Shown: one piece after another, positions 51,554-60,208 of the stretch | Layout: each line of letters starts with the position of its first letter | Position numbering within the stretch: the first letter of the stretch is position 1 | Assembly (NCBI RefSeq): GCF_900100535.1 | Contig: NZ_FNDG01000006.1 | Location: forward strand, 186,001 to 250,000 | DNA: 64,000 nucleotides | Direction of reading: 5' to 3' | From: Phytopseudomonas flavescens | GTDB taxonomy: Bacteria > Pseudomonadota > Gammaproteobacteria > Pseudomonadales > Pseudomonadaceae | The notes under the pieces: model-generated | Told to the model about the DNA's origin: nothing | What the model saw: the letters and a program-made list of their open reading frames with translations, nothing else | Databases searched by the model: none | Position numbers and translations under genes: made by a program

Positions 51554-51904
51554 CTATCCGCCGAGCAGCTTGAGCAGACCCTGGCGACGCTGTTTCGGCA
51601 GGTTGCGAAACAGCAGGAGCAACTGCAGCTCGTCCGATGACTGTGCGCGGCGCGGGTCGGGTGTGTAATCAGCACTTTGCTCGGCGGCCTTTATGCCCTC
51701 GCTGCCACCCAGAAAGTCCAGGCTGACCGACTGTTCGGCGAACAGCGCTCTGATTTTGAGCAGGGTGTCGAGTCCAGGCCTGGCCTTGTCGGTTTCCCAC
51801 TTGCTGATCGTCGCTTTGGTGACGCCCAGCTCGAACCCCAACTGTTCCTGTGACCAGTTGCGGGTATCTCGCAATGCACGCAGGCGACTACCGAATGAAT
51901 TCAT
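51554..51904 (-). CDS. XRE-family helix-turn-helix regulator
   Basis: This 116-residue protein has an N-terminal HTH_3 domain (FGSRLRALRDTRNWSQEQLGFELGVTKATISKWETDKARPGLDTLLKI). A C-terminal tail is rich in Leu, Gln and Arg (ELQLLLLFRNLPKQRRQGLLKLLGG). It is a small DNA-binding repressor-type protein with no visible ligand domain. It lies 117 bases upstream of the GspE-type gene on the same strand. Its target is unknown. Confidence 0.87.
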   Translation of the reverse strand: MNSFGSRLRALRDTRNWSQEQLGFELGVTKATISKWETDKARPGLDTLLKIRALFAEQSVSLDFLGGSEGIKAAEQSADYTPDPRRAQSSDELQLLLLFRNLPKQRRQGLLKLLGG

Positions 51905-52067
51905 CGGCGGAGTCTGGCGATTAATGCCTGAATTGTCGTATCCCTGCGGTTGACATGGCGTGTTTCTTTTTAGGATTCTTCAGGCGTCGTGTGGCATTCG
52001 CCTCCTGTAGCCTGCATGGCAGGTGCGAGTCGGCGAATGGGTAAAAGTTCTTGAGCGGGGAGGCTGG

Positions 52068-52481
52068 ATGACGGCAATTCGCAAGCTTCTGGGTGGCCCG
52101 ATTGTCGCGTTGTTTCTGCGGCCGTTACGGGCGATCGTCGCGAGGCTGGCGCTCCCCTCCCTGTTGCACGGGGTCCGACTGGACGGGGAGACTCCAGACG
52201 GTCGCGCCATCCACATCGACCTGCTTCGCGCCGAGCTGTACCACGGCATCGCGCTGGGAGGCGAGCCAGGAGAGTCCGGTCGGGTGATCGTCGCCGGGCG
52301 GGCGGCGGCGCACCCTGTCACGTTGCGGCTGAAAGGCCGGGCGCTCTACGTGCGCTGCGAAGGCTCGGGCAAAGCCGCCTCGTTGAATGCGCGCAGGCTG
52401 CAGGCCTACCGCCATGAGCGGGTAAGCCATGGCGACTGGCTTTGCCTGGAAGGCAGCGTCTTGCGGCTGACCTTCTATTGA
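52068..52481 (+). CDS. Hypothetical protein
   Basis: This 137-residue protein is not recognised. It starts MTAIRKLLGGPIVALFLRPL, a short amphipathic or hydrophobic N-terminus. A beta-rich basic region follows (LHGVRLDGETPDGRAIHIDLLRAELYHGIAL; RVIVAGRAAAHPVTLRLKGRALYVRCEG; GDWLCLEGSVLRLTF). The alternation of short strands hints at a small FHA-like or beta-sandwich fold, which I cannot confirm. GGGGAGG is 6 bases before the ATG at 52068, supporting real translation. It is convergent with the DUF502 gene. Confidence 0.6.
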   Translation: MTAIRKLLGGPIVALFLRPLRAIVARLALPSLLHGVRLDGETPDGRAIHIDLLRAELYHGIALGGEPGESGRVIVAGRAAAHPVTLRLKGRALYVRCEGSGKAASLNARRLQAYRHERVSHGDWLCLEGSVLRLTFY

Positions 52482-52525
52482 GGTGGGGATGCCCGCGCGC
52501 ACGGTCTCCGGCATGCCAGATGGCC

Positions 52526-53197
52526 CTACGAGGCGGCTTGCCTGGGCGCTTCGCTGCTCACTCCGTCTCTGGCGGGCGGTGGTGTGAGGCCCATGGACAC
52601 ATAGATGCTGGTCAGCGCGTCCACGCCCATGTTGGCTGGTTTGACCCATTCGACTGGAACATAGAGCAAGCCGCCGCCGATCGGGATGGGTGCCGTGGGG
52701 ACGAGGATCGCGAAATGCGGGCGGCCTTCCAGCTCAACCGGTTGCGAGCTCGGTTGCAGGGCCAGTACGGCGACACCGTCGCCGCCGAAGAAACACCACA
52801 CCGGGCGCATGCTGGTGATGTCGGTGTTCTTCTTGTCCAGCAGGCCGACGAAACGATCGGCCAGGTTGTAGAAGTTGCCGATCAGCGGCGTGCGCCGCAG
52901 GGTCACGTCGATCAGCCAGCCAAGCGGCCTACGCAAGCCCAGCTTAACGGCCAGGCCAAGTGGATAGAGGCTGACCAGCAATACCAGGGTACCGAGCAGG
53001 TAGGCCAGGTAGGGGTTGCTCGCGAAGGGGGTGCCCAGGGCCGCGAACAGCCGGCCGATGGCGGTGGAGGGGCCGATCAGGTTATTCAGCAGGCTGACGA
53101 TCCAGGCCAGCACCACCATGGTCAGCGCCAGTGGCAGCAAGGCCAGCAGCCCGGTGAGCCAGGTGGCGATGATGGATTTCAGGCTGAGTTTGAACAT
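52526..53197 (-). CDS. DUF502 membrane protein
   Basis: This 223-residue protein has two N-terminal membrane helices (IIATWLTGLLALLPLALTMVVLAWIV; YLAYLLGTLVLLVSLYPLGLAVKLGL). The DUF502 core is present (TPLIGNFYNLADRFVGLLDK; FAILVPTAPIPIGGGLLYVPVEWV, resembling the family's TPNPTSG segment). The family is widespread in bacteria and plants (COV-like) with unknown biochemical function. It ends 44 bases after the convergent hypothetical gene. Confidence 0.87.
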   Translation of the reverse strand: MFKLSLKSIIATWLTGLLALLPLALTMVVLAWIVSLLNNLIGPSTAIGRLFAALGTPFASNPYLAYLLGTLVLLVSLYPLGLAVKLGLRRPLGWLIDVTLRRTPLIGNFYNLADRFVGLLDKKNTDITSMRPVWCFFGGDGVAVLALQPSSQPVELEGRPHFAILVPTAPIPIGGGLLYVPVEWVKPANMGVDALTSIYVSMGLTPPPARDGVSSEAPRQAAS

Positions 53198-53253
53198 CGA
53201 TAGGGCGTCCTGTGGTCGAGCGAGGCAGGTAGGAGCGCTACCTGCCGGGTTTG

Positions 53254-54624
53254 TCAGCCGTTTTTCAGCAGTGTTTTCCAGGGTTTCAGGCTCATGATGA
53301 TCTGTGCCTGGGTCATGCGTGGTTCCAGTTCCTCTGGACTCAGGGGGCGCTTGGCCAGTTCAGCCAGTTTGTTCAGTTCACCGAACAGGCGATCGGTCTC
53401 GGCGACATCGAGCACGTCACGCGCCAGGTGCAACCAGAGCAGCAGGCGTTCCAGGCGCGGCAATTGTTCGGCGAGGTCTTCGGGTTGCTGCTGGTAGCGC
53501 TTGAGCTGCAGGTCCCGGCCCTCTTCGGCGATGAAGGTCGGCAGCCAGCTGTGCAGGGCCGCGGCACCCTGGCGGTCGCCCCGTTTGTTGCGCGAGGCCG
53601 TCCAGCTGCGGGCCAGCAGCCAGCGCGAGGCATTCAGCGAGAACAGGCCCCAGCGGGTCTGTGCCAGTTCGGCGGTGAATTGCGCGGGTGCGTCCTGGCG
53701 AGCGCTTTCATCCTGCTGGCCGGCGAGCACCCGGGGGCGCCAGTCTTCGAGCAGGGCGTCGAGTACCTTGCGCAGCTCGCTGCTGCTGGCGCGTGGTGCG
53801 GCCTGGCCGAGGCTGCCGAGCAGGGCACGCAGGTCCACCAGGCAGTTCAGCCAGTCGACCAGCAGGCGCCAGTGGCCGTTGTGGCGGTACTGTTCGGCGA
53901 GACGCTGGCTGCTGCCGAGCAGGAACCAGCCGATGGCGGCGACGGCATCGTCCAGGCTCTGCTCGGCCTGCAATTGCGGTGTGGGCAACTGCAGGTTGTA
54001 GCTGGCTTCGTCGAACAGACGGTACCCGCGCTCGGCCTTGCTGATGTCGCACGGCATCAGGGCCAGGTCGGCGGCCAGTTCAGCGGCCAGCTCCAGCAGC
54101 GCTTCGGGCTCGCCCTGGCGCAATTCGAGTTCCAGTTCGCAGATTTCTTCCTGCTGCTTGCCCACGATCACCTTGCCCAGATCGAGGGCGGCCTCGATGA
54201 CCACTCTGGCCTTGCCGCGGCCCCAGGCGATCTCGGCGCGCTGACGAACGAAGTCGGTGGTGAAGATCGGCTTCAGCTGTTTCTTGTCCAGCTCTGCCAG
54301 GCTGGCGGGCCAGCAGCTGTCATCGAGTCTCGATAGATCCAGTTTGGCCTTGGTCAGGTACCAGTCCCACTCGTTGCGCTCGGACAGCCCGGCGACGCTC
54401 TGACCGCGACTCTTCAGGGTCTGTATCACTTGGTCGCCGTCCTTGCGCAGGCGCAGGGCGACCTTGGCGCCGGCGAGGTCGCGCGCTTCGGTGTCGAAGT
54501 ACTGGTTGAGCAGCTCGCTCGTCTCCCAGCCACCCTTGCTGCGTTTCTTCAGCAGCGGGTGGGTTTGCAGGGCAGCCAGGGTTTCGCGACTGGCGCGCAG
54601 TTTGATTTCGGTTTCTTTATTCAT
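53254..54624 (-). CDS. CYTH and CHAD domain protein, probable inorganic triphosphatase
   Basis: This 456-residue protein has an N-terminal CYTH tunnel domain with the ExExK signature (KETEIKLRA), GAKVALRLRKDGD and VVIEAALDLGKVIVG and ELELELRQG strands. A C-terminal CHAD helical domain with scattered His/Arg follows (HNGHWRLLVDWLNCLVDLRALL; RLLLWLHLARDVLD). E. coli YgiF of this architecture hydrolyses triphosphate, and CHAD domains bind polyphosphate. It is divergent from the DUF47-PitA phosphate operon, a sensible context. The ATG at 54624 fits the CYTH start. Confidence 0.9.
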   Translation of the reverse strand: MNKETEIKLRASRETLAALQTHPLLKKRSKGGWETSELLNQYFDTEARDLAGAKVALRLRKDGDQVIQTLKSRGQSVAGLSERNEWDWYLTKAKLDLSRLDDSCWPASLAELDKKQLKPIFTTDFVRQRAEIAWGRGKARVVIEAALDLGKVIVGKQQEEICELELELRQGEPEALLELAAELAADLALMPCDISKAERGYRLFDEASYNLQLPTPQLQAEQSLDDAVAAIGWFLLGSSQRLAEQYRHNGHWRLLVDWLNCLVDLRALLGSLGQAAPRASSSELRKVLDALLEDWRPRVLAGQQDESARQDAPAQFTAELAQTRWGLFSLNASRWLLARSWTASRNKRGDRQGAAALHSWLPTFIAEEGRDLQLKRYQQQPEDLAEQLPRLERLLLWLHLARDVLDVAETDRLFGELNKLAELAKRPLSPEELEPRMTQAQIIMSLKPWKTLLKNG

Positions 54625-54820
54625 TGCGAGGGCTCGGTGAAGCGGCGACGGCGGCGGGGATTGCACGGTGCCGGACGCTGCCCGGCACCTTAGGCCGTAC
54701 AGGGTAGTGGAAAAGCGCGGCGGGTGCAGGTCGGCGAACGGTCATCGTGGAGCATGAGGCAGTGGCTGGACTGTGCATTACCATAGCTTTACCGATATTT
54801 CCCCGGCGTTCGCGGAAAAT

Positions 54821-54856
54821 CCGTCACGAAATACGTCATTGTGACGGAACAATGAC
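54821..54856. promoter_or_regulatory. Two overlapping inverted repeats upstream of the DUF47-pitA unit
   Basis: CCGTCAC (54821-54827) pairs with GTGACGG (54841-54847), and GTCATTGT (54835-54842) pairs with ACAATGAC (54849-54856). GTCA repeats recall a Pho box, but the 12-base spacing between GTCA units differs from the canonical 11. A TATACT -10 element lies at 54886-54891, 32 bases before the DUF47 start. The rest of the 54625-54923 divergent region shows nothing further. Confidence 0.45.
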
Positions 54857-54923
54857 ACGCGCTGGCTTGCCCAGGATGTCATCCGTATACTTGCCGCCTC
54901 TTTGACAGACAGGGGTCACCCCC

Positions 54924-55604
54924 ATGCCAAGCAATCCGTTCATCAGCAGCCTCTTTGGCCGCTCGCCGATCGGGCCGATGCAACAGCATATCGCCAAGGC
55001 ACACGAGTGCGCCGCCAATCTGGTGCCATTCTTCGAGGCGGTCATGGCCGAAGACTGGGCTCGTGTCGAGCAGGTGCAGCAAGAGATGGTGCGCCTGGAA
55101 CACGATGCGGACAAGCTCAAGAAAAACGTGCGCATGCACTTGCCCAAGAGCCTGTTCCTGCCCGTGCCACGCTCCGACCTGCTGGAGTTGCTCAGCACCC
55201 AGGACAAGGTGGCCAACCGGGCCAAGGACATCGCCGGGCTGATGCTCGGCCGCTCAATGACCATTCCCGGCGACCTGCAGCCGCTGATGCTGGCCTACGT
55301 GCAGCGCTGCGTGGATGCCAGCGCCCAGGCGCTGAAGGCGATGAAGGAACTGGACTCGCTGCTCGAGGCCGGTTTCGCCGGTCGTGAGGCCACCCTGGTC
55401 GAGCGCATGGTCGAAGAGCTCGAGGAAATCGAGCGCGAGACCGATCGCCAGCAGATCGAGGTGCGCCGCGCCTTGTTCAAACTGGAAAAGGATCTTCCCG
55501 CAGTCGATGTGATGTTCCTCTATCGGATCATCGACTGGGTCGGAGACATTGCCGATCGTGCAGAGCGCGTGGGCAACCGGCTGGAACAACTGCTGGCGCG
55601 CTGA
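54924..55604 (+). CDS. DUF47/TIGR00153 PhoU-like phosphate transport regulator
   Basis: This 226-residue all-helical protein of the PhoU-like DUF47 family begins PFISSLFGRSPIGPMQQHIAKAHECA. It has the acidic metal-binding helix patterns VRLEHDADKLKKNVR and EELEEIERETDRQQIEVRR. It almost always pairs with a Pit phosphate transporter, as here (38-base gap), and is thought to modulate that transporter. Confidence 0.92.
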   Translation: MPSNPFISSLFGRSPIGPMQQHIAKAHECAANLVPFFEAVMAEDWARVEQVQQEMVRLEHDADKLKKNVRMHLPKSLFLPVPRSDLLELLSTQDKVANRAKDIAGLMLGRSMTIPGDLQPLMLAYVQRCVDASAQALKAMKELDSLLEAGFAGREATLVERMVEELEEIERETDRQQIEVRRALFKLEKDLPAVDVMFLYRIIDWVGDIADRAERVGNRLEQLLAR

Positions 55605-55642
55605 GCCGCCAGCATCCTTTCTGGGTTTACAGGTAAATTTCT

Positions 55643-56908
55643 ATGTCTCTTGTCGCGGACTACGGTTTCGTACTCCTCGTGATGGCCTGCTGCTTTGGTT
55701 TGTTCATGGCGTGGGGTGTCGGTGCCAATGATGTGTCCAATGCCATGGGCACTTCCGTGGGTGCCAAGGCACTGACCATCAAACAGGCGATCCTCATCGC
55801 CATGGTCTTCGAATTCTGCGGTGCCTACCTTGCCGGTGGCGAGGTGACCGAAACCATCAAGAACGGCATCGTCGATGCCTCGGTGATTCCCGCCGACATG
55901 TTCGTACTGGGCATGATGGCGTCTCTGCTGTCTGCCGGTACCTGGCTGTTGATCGCCTCGCTGCGTGGCTGGCCGGTCTCCACCACGCACTCGATCGTGG
56001 GCGCCATCATCGGCTTCGCCTCGATCAGCGTGTCGGTGGACGCCGTCAACTGGGGCGGCCTGGTGCCGATCGTGTCCAGTTGGGTGGTCACCCCGTTCAT
56101 ATCCGGTCTGCTGGCTTTCGGCCTGTTCATGAGCGTGCAGTGGCTGATCATCGATACCGACGACCCGTTCCGCAACGCCAAGCGCTGGGTGCCGGTGTAC
56201 ATGTTCCTCACCGGCTTCATGCTGGCGCTGATGACCTTCACCAAGGGCCTCAAGCATGTGGGCATGAGTTTCACCACCGGCCAGGGCATTCTGCTTTCCG
56301 CAGGCGTCGGCATTCTGGTGGCCGGCCTGGGCATACTCCTGCTGCGCCGCATCAAGCTCGATCCGGAAGCCGACAAGGAATTCCACTTCGCCAGCGTCGA
56401 AAAAGTCTTTGCCGTGCTGATGATCTTCACCGCCTGCTCCATGGCCTTCGCCCATGGTGCCAGTGACGTGTCCAACGCGGTCGGCCCGCTGGCTGCGGTG
56501 GTCGGTGTGATCGAGGCGGGTGGCGACATGGTCATCGGTGGCCAGTCGTCGGTACCGGGTTGGGTGCTGCTGATGGGCGCCGTGGGTATCGTCATCGGCC
56601 TGGCGACCTACGGCTGGAAGGTGATCGCCACCATCGGCAAGAAGATCACCGAACTGACCCCGAGCCGTGGCTTCGCTGCCGAACTGGCCACCGCGGCCAC
56701 CGTGGTCGCTGCCTCAGGCATTGGCCTGCCGATCTCCACCACTCACACGCTGGTCGGGGCGGTACTGGGTATCGGCATGGCCCGTGGTATCGGCGCACTG
56801 AACCTGGCGGTGGTCGGCAAGATCTTCACCTCCTGGGTGGTGACCCTGCCTATCGGGGCGGCGCTGGCGATCATCTACCTGGAAATTTTCATGCTGATCT
56901 TCCTGTAA
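55643..56908 (+). CDS. pitA: Low-affinity inorganic phosphate transporter PitA
   Basis: This 421-residue inner-membrane PiT-family transporter has two inverted copies of the family signature: GVGANDVSNAMGTSVGAKAL near the N-terminus and AHGASDVSNAVGPLAAV in the second half. Each is followed by a GLPISTTHTLVGAVLGIG or GWPVSTTHSIVGAIIGF element. About ten membrane helices are present. It carries metal-phosphate with protons. It forms a unit with the DUF47 gene. Confidence 0.94.
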   Translation: MSLVADYGFVLLVMACCFGLFMAWGVGANDVSNAMGTSVGAKALTIKQAILIAMVFEFCGAYLAGGEVTETIKNGIVDASVIPADMFVLGMMASLLSAGTWLLIASLRGWPVSTTHSIVGAIIGFASISVSVDAVNWGGLVPIVSSWVVTPFISGLLAFGLFMSVQWLIIDTDDPFRNAKRWVPVYMFLTGFMLALMTFTKGLKHVGMSFTTGQGILLSAGVGILVAGLGILLLRRIKLDPEADKEFHFASVEKVFAVLMIFTACSMAFAHGASDVSNAVGPLAAVVGVIEAGGDMVIGGQSSVPGWVLLMGAVGIVIGLATYGWKVIATIGKKITELTPSRGFAAELATAATVVAASGIGLPISTTHTLVGAVLGIGMARGIGALNLAVVGKIFTSWVVTLPIGAALAIIYLEIFMLIFL

Positions 56909-57214
56909 ACCTCTGACGGTCTGCTGTGCGTCGGTACTGCGTCGCTGAAAACAGGCTGGATCGCCAGCCCGGTCGGAAAGCGACTTGCCGCTGACGCGCT
57001 GCAGCGCGGGCCGAAGGGCGAGCTAAGCGAGTAATGCTCATGTGCAAGCGACCCCGGCCGCTTCCTCGCCGGTTCTTGTGGGGCCGCCTAGACCTTGCAT
57101 TGCTCTGGCTCGCTAGACCTCGAAGGTATTCTTGCTGAGCGGCAATTGTCCATTGGCGGTTCTCGCGGGCAACGCTTCACTCTATGATGAAGCGACCGAC
57201 CCGAGAGAGCCGCC
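56909..57214. other. Intergenic region between pitA and argE
   Basis: These 306 bases hold no gene I can support. A short self-complementary stretch at 56995-57013 (GCGCTGCAGCGC) could be part of a hairpin, but no T tract follows. The argE promoter is presumably near 57150-57200 but is not recognisable. Confidence 0.4.
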
Positions 57215-58360
57215 ATGTCATTCACCCTCAAGGATCGTTTCGCGGCGCTGATTGCCGCGCCATCGGTCAGTTGCACGCAGCCTGCGCTGGATCAATCGAA
57301 CCTGCAGGTCATCGATCTGCTGGCCAATTGGCTGAGCGACCTGGGGTTCGCTTGCGAGAGGCAGCAAATCGAGCCCGGCAAGTTCAACCTGATCGCCACC
57401 TACGGCAGTGGCCCCGGCGGCCTGGTGCTGGCCGGGCACAGCGACACCGTGCCCTTCGACGAAGCCCTCTGGCAAAGCGACCCGCTCGCGCTCACCGATA
57501 CCGGTGATCGCTGGGTAGGCCTGGGCGTGTGCGACATGAAGGGCTTCTTCGCGCTGATCATCGAGGCCGTTCAGGGGCTGCTCGACCAGCCATTCAAGCA
57601 GCCGCTGATCATCCTTGCCACCTGCGATGAAGAAAGTTCGATGTCGGGTGCCCGTGCCCTGGCCGAGGCCGGGCGGCCGCTCGGTCGCGCCGCGGTGATC
57701 GGCGAGCCGACCGGGCTCAGGCCGATCCGCCTGCACAAGGGCGTGATGATGGAGCGCATCGATATTCTCGGACAGAGCGGGCACTCTTCCAATCCGGCGC
57801 TGGGGCATAGCGCGCTGGATGCCATGCACGACGTCATGGGTGAGCTGATGCAGTTGCGCCGCCAGTGGCAGCAGGAGTACCGCAACCCGCAATTCAGCGT
57901 GCCGCAACCGACGCTGAACTTCGGTTGCATCCATGGCGGCGACAATCCCAACCGCATCTGCGGGCAATGTTCCCTGGAGTTCGACCTGCGCCCGTTGCCG
58001 GGCATGCAGCCGGACGCCTTGCGTGCGGCGATCCGGCAGAAGCTGCAGCCCCTGGCCGAGCAGCACCAGGTGAGCATCGACTTCGCCCCGCTGTTTCCCA
58101 GCGTGCCGCCCTACGAGCAGGCCGCCGATGCCGAGCTGGTGCGCCTTGCCGAGCGCCTGACCGGGCACACCGCCGCTGCGGTGGCCTTCGGTACCGAAGC
58201 TCCGTATTTCCAGCAGCTTGGCTGCGAGACCCTGGTGCTCGGTCCGGGCGATATCGACTGCGCGCACCAGCCGGGCGAATATCTCGACACCGACCGCCTG
58301 CTACCGACGGTGCAACTGCTGCGCCAACTGATCCAGCACTACTGCCTGACCCCGAGCTGA
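57215..58360 (+). CDS. argE: Acetylornithine deacetylase
   Basis: This 381-residue M20-family zinc hydrolase converts N-acetylornithine to ornithine. Metal and catalytic residues are visible: VLAGHSDTVPFD (His, Asp), GVCDMKGFFAL (bridging Asp), ATCDEESSMSGARAL (Glu-Glu), GEPTGLRPIRLHKG and GPGDIDCAHQPGEYL (His). argA follows after 121 bases, so two arginine genes are neighbours. As pseudomonads recycle acetyl groups with ArgJ, this deacetylase may serve salvage or act on related N-acetyl amino acids. Confidence 0.93.
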   Translation: MSFTLKDRFAALIAAPSVSCTQPALDQSNLQVIDLLANWLSDLGFACERQQIEPGKFNLIATYGSGPGGLVLAGHSDTVPFDEALWQSDPLALTDTGDRWVGLGVCDMKGFFALIIEAVQGLLDQPFKQPLIILATCDEESSMSGARALAEAGRPLGRAAVIGEPTGLRPIRLHKGVMMERIDILGQSGHSSNPALGHSALDAMHDVMGELMQLRRQWQQEYRNPQFSVPQPTLNFGCIHGGDNPNRICGQCSLEFDLRPLPGMQPDALRAAIRQKLQPLAEQHQVSIDFAPLFPSVPPYEQAADAELVRLAERLTGHTAAAVAFGTEAPYFQQLGCETLVLGPGDIDCAHQPGEYLDTDRLLPTVQLLRQLIQHYCLTPS

Positions 58361-58481
58361 TACGAGGAGTGTCCCCCTGATGCCGTCGCGACGACGATAA
58401 CGCACCGAGCCCGCCTGCGAAGCCGCGTGCTTCGCACCATTTGATGCCTCCTTCGTTCTTACCCAGGGGTTCTTGCTTCCC

Positions 58482-59780
58482 ATGCACGACTACGTCAACT
58501 GGCTTCGCCACGCCTCGCCCTACATCAACGCCCACCGTGACTGCACCTTCGTGGTCATGCTGCCGGGCGAAGGGGTCGCTCATCCGAATTTCGGCAATAT
58601 CGTCCACGACCTGGTGCTGCTGCACAGCCTCGGCGTGCGCCTGGTGCTGGTGCACGGCTCGCGCCCGCAGATCGAGGCGCGCCTGCTCGGGCGGGGGTTG
58701 ACGCCGCACTACCACCGTGACCTGCGCATCTCCGACGGACCGACCCTGGAATGCGTGATCGATGCAGTCGGCCAGTTGCGCATCGCCATCGAGGCGCGCC
58801 TGTCCATGGACATCGCCGCCTCGCCGATGCAGGGCTCGCGGTTGCGGGTAAGCAGTGGCAACTACGTCACCGCGCGACCGATCGGCGTAGTGGACGGTAT
58901 CGATTACCAGCACACCGGCGAAGTGCGGCGCATCGACCGCAAGGGCATCAACCGCCAGCTCGATGAGCGCAATATCGTCCTGCTGTCGCCGCTGGGCTAT
59001 TCGCCGACCGGCGAAATCTTCAACCTGGCTTGCGAGGACGTGGCCATGCGCGCGGCCATCGACCTGGCTGCCGACAAGCTGATCCTGTTCAGCAGCCAGC
59101 AGGGTCTGCTCGACGACGACGGCAAACTGATTCGCGAGCTGCGCCCGCAGCAGGTGCCCGCACATGTTTCGCGCCTGGGTAGCGACTATCAGGGCGAGTT
59201 GCTGGATGCCGCGGCTCAGGCCTGTCGCAGTGGGGTCAAGCGCAGCCACATCGTCAGCTACACCGGCGACGGCTCGCTGCTGACCGAGCTGTTCACCCGC
59301 GATGGGGGCGGCACCCTGGTCGACCCGGAGCAGTTCGAATCGCTGCGTGAGGCGAACATCGGTGACGTCGGCGGGCTGATCGAACTGATCAGCCCGCTGG
59401 AGCAACAGGGCATTCTGGTGCGTCGCTCGCGGGAGGTGCTCGAACGCGAGATTGGCCAGTTCAGCATCGTCGAGCGCGATGGCATGATCATCGCCTGTGC
59501 GGCGCTCTATCCCATCGCGGACTCGACCTGCGGTGAGCTGGCCTGCCTGGCGGTCAACCCCGAATACCGCCACGGCGGCCGCGGCGATGAACTGCTCGAA
59601 CGCATCGAGGAGCGGGCCAGGGCCATGGGTATCAACACCCTGTTCGTGCTCACCACCCGCACGGCGCACTGGTTTCGCGAACGCGGCTTCGCGCCCAGCA
59701 GCGTCGAGCGCATGCCTGCCGCACGGGCCTCGCTGTACAATTTCCAGCGTAATTCGAAGATATTCGAGAAGGCCCTGTAG
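58482..59780 (+). CDS. argA: N-acetylglutamate synthase
   Basis: This 432-residue first enzyme of arginine synthesis acetylates glutamate. An N-terminal amino-acid kinase-like domain binds arginine for feedback (DYVNWLRHASPYINAHRDCTFVVMLPGEG; LVLVHGSRPQIEARL). A C-terminal GNAT domain carries the acetyl-CoA loop (ELACLAVNPEYRHGGRGDELLERIEERAR; ALFVLTTRTAHWFRERGF-type strand). The ATG at 58482 (MHDYVNWLR) is preferred; the open frame's earlier TTG at 58473 is weak. Length is the family's. Confidence 0.95.
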   Translation: MHDYVNWLRHASPYINAHRDCTFVVMLPGEGVAHPNFGNIVHDLVLLHSLGVRLVLVHGSRPQIEARLLGRGLTPHYHRDLRISDGPTLECVIDAVGQLRIAIEARLSMDIAASPMQGSRLRVSSGNYVTARPIGVVDGIDYQHTGEVRRIDRKGINRQLDERNIVLLSPLGYSPTGEIFNLACEDVAMRAAIDLAADKLILFSSQQGLLDDDGKLIRELRPQQVPAHVSRLGSDYQGELLDAAAQACRSGVKRSHIVSYTGDGSLLTELFTRDGGGTLVDPEQFESLREANIGDVGGLIELISPLEQQGILVRRSREVLEREIGQFSIVERDGMIIACAALYPIADSTCGELACLAVNPEYRHGGRGDELLERIEERARAMGINTLFVLTTRTAHWFRERGFAPSSVERMPAARASLYNFQRNSKIFEKAL

Positions 59781-59804
59781 CGGGGCGTTGGGGGGGCGCC
59801 CCGC
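59780..59804 (+). terminator. GC-rich hairpin at the argA stop codon
   Basis: Perfect 8-base arms GCGGGGCG and CGCCCCGC enclose a 9-base loop. The stem begins at the last base of the argA stop. No T tract follows, so it may be a weak terminator or a 3'-end stabiliser. Confidence 0.4.
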
Positions 59805-59855
59805 CACTGAAGAGCGGCGGCCATGAGCCCTCGGCTGCTTCGGCAGGCAATCGAA

Positions 59856-60092
59856 TCAGGCGTGCTTTTGGGTGACCGGGGTATGGCCGGCCGCGCGGTT
59901 GATATTTTCTTCGCTGAGTCGACGCTGGGCTTTCCCGTCGACCCAGCCGGCTTCCCAGGCCGCAGCGGGCACGCTGGCGGGAAAGGGCTGCGTATCTGGT
60001 GCATGGCCGGCCAGGCCGGCCATGTAGCCCTGCTGGTAAGCCTTGGTGAGGCTGGCCACGCTCCAATGCGGGGCTTGTTGACGGTCGCTCAT
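59856..60092 (-). CDS. Ribosome modulation factor (Rmf)/CrpP-like small protein
   Basis: This 78-residue basic protein has the core SLTKAYQQGYMAGLAGHAPDT followed by AAAWEAGWVDGKAQRRL. It matches the GY.AG..G...P...W..GW..G pattern of ribosome modulation factor. Rmf itself is ~55 residues and dimerises 70S ribosomes in stationary phase. Similar small proteins (CrpP-like) are found in pseudomonads. The extra N- and C-terminal tails make this a paralogue rather than Rmf. It sits alone between the convergent argA gene and gshA. Confidence 0.65.
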   Translation of the reverse strand: MSDRQQAPHWSVASLTKAYQQGYMAGLAGHAPDTQPFPASVPAAAWEAGWVDGKAQRRLSEENINRAAGHTPVTQKHA

Positions 60093-60208
60093 GAGGGGGA
60101 TCCGCAGTCAGTGCCTGCAGATAATCCTAGACACGCATGTGCGCCGCCGGTAGCGGATCCCCGGTCATTGGATTTTTTTGTGACGCAGTCGACCTTGCGG
60201 GTAGCCGC

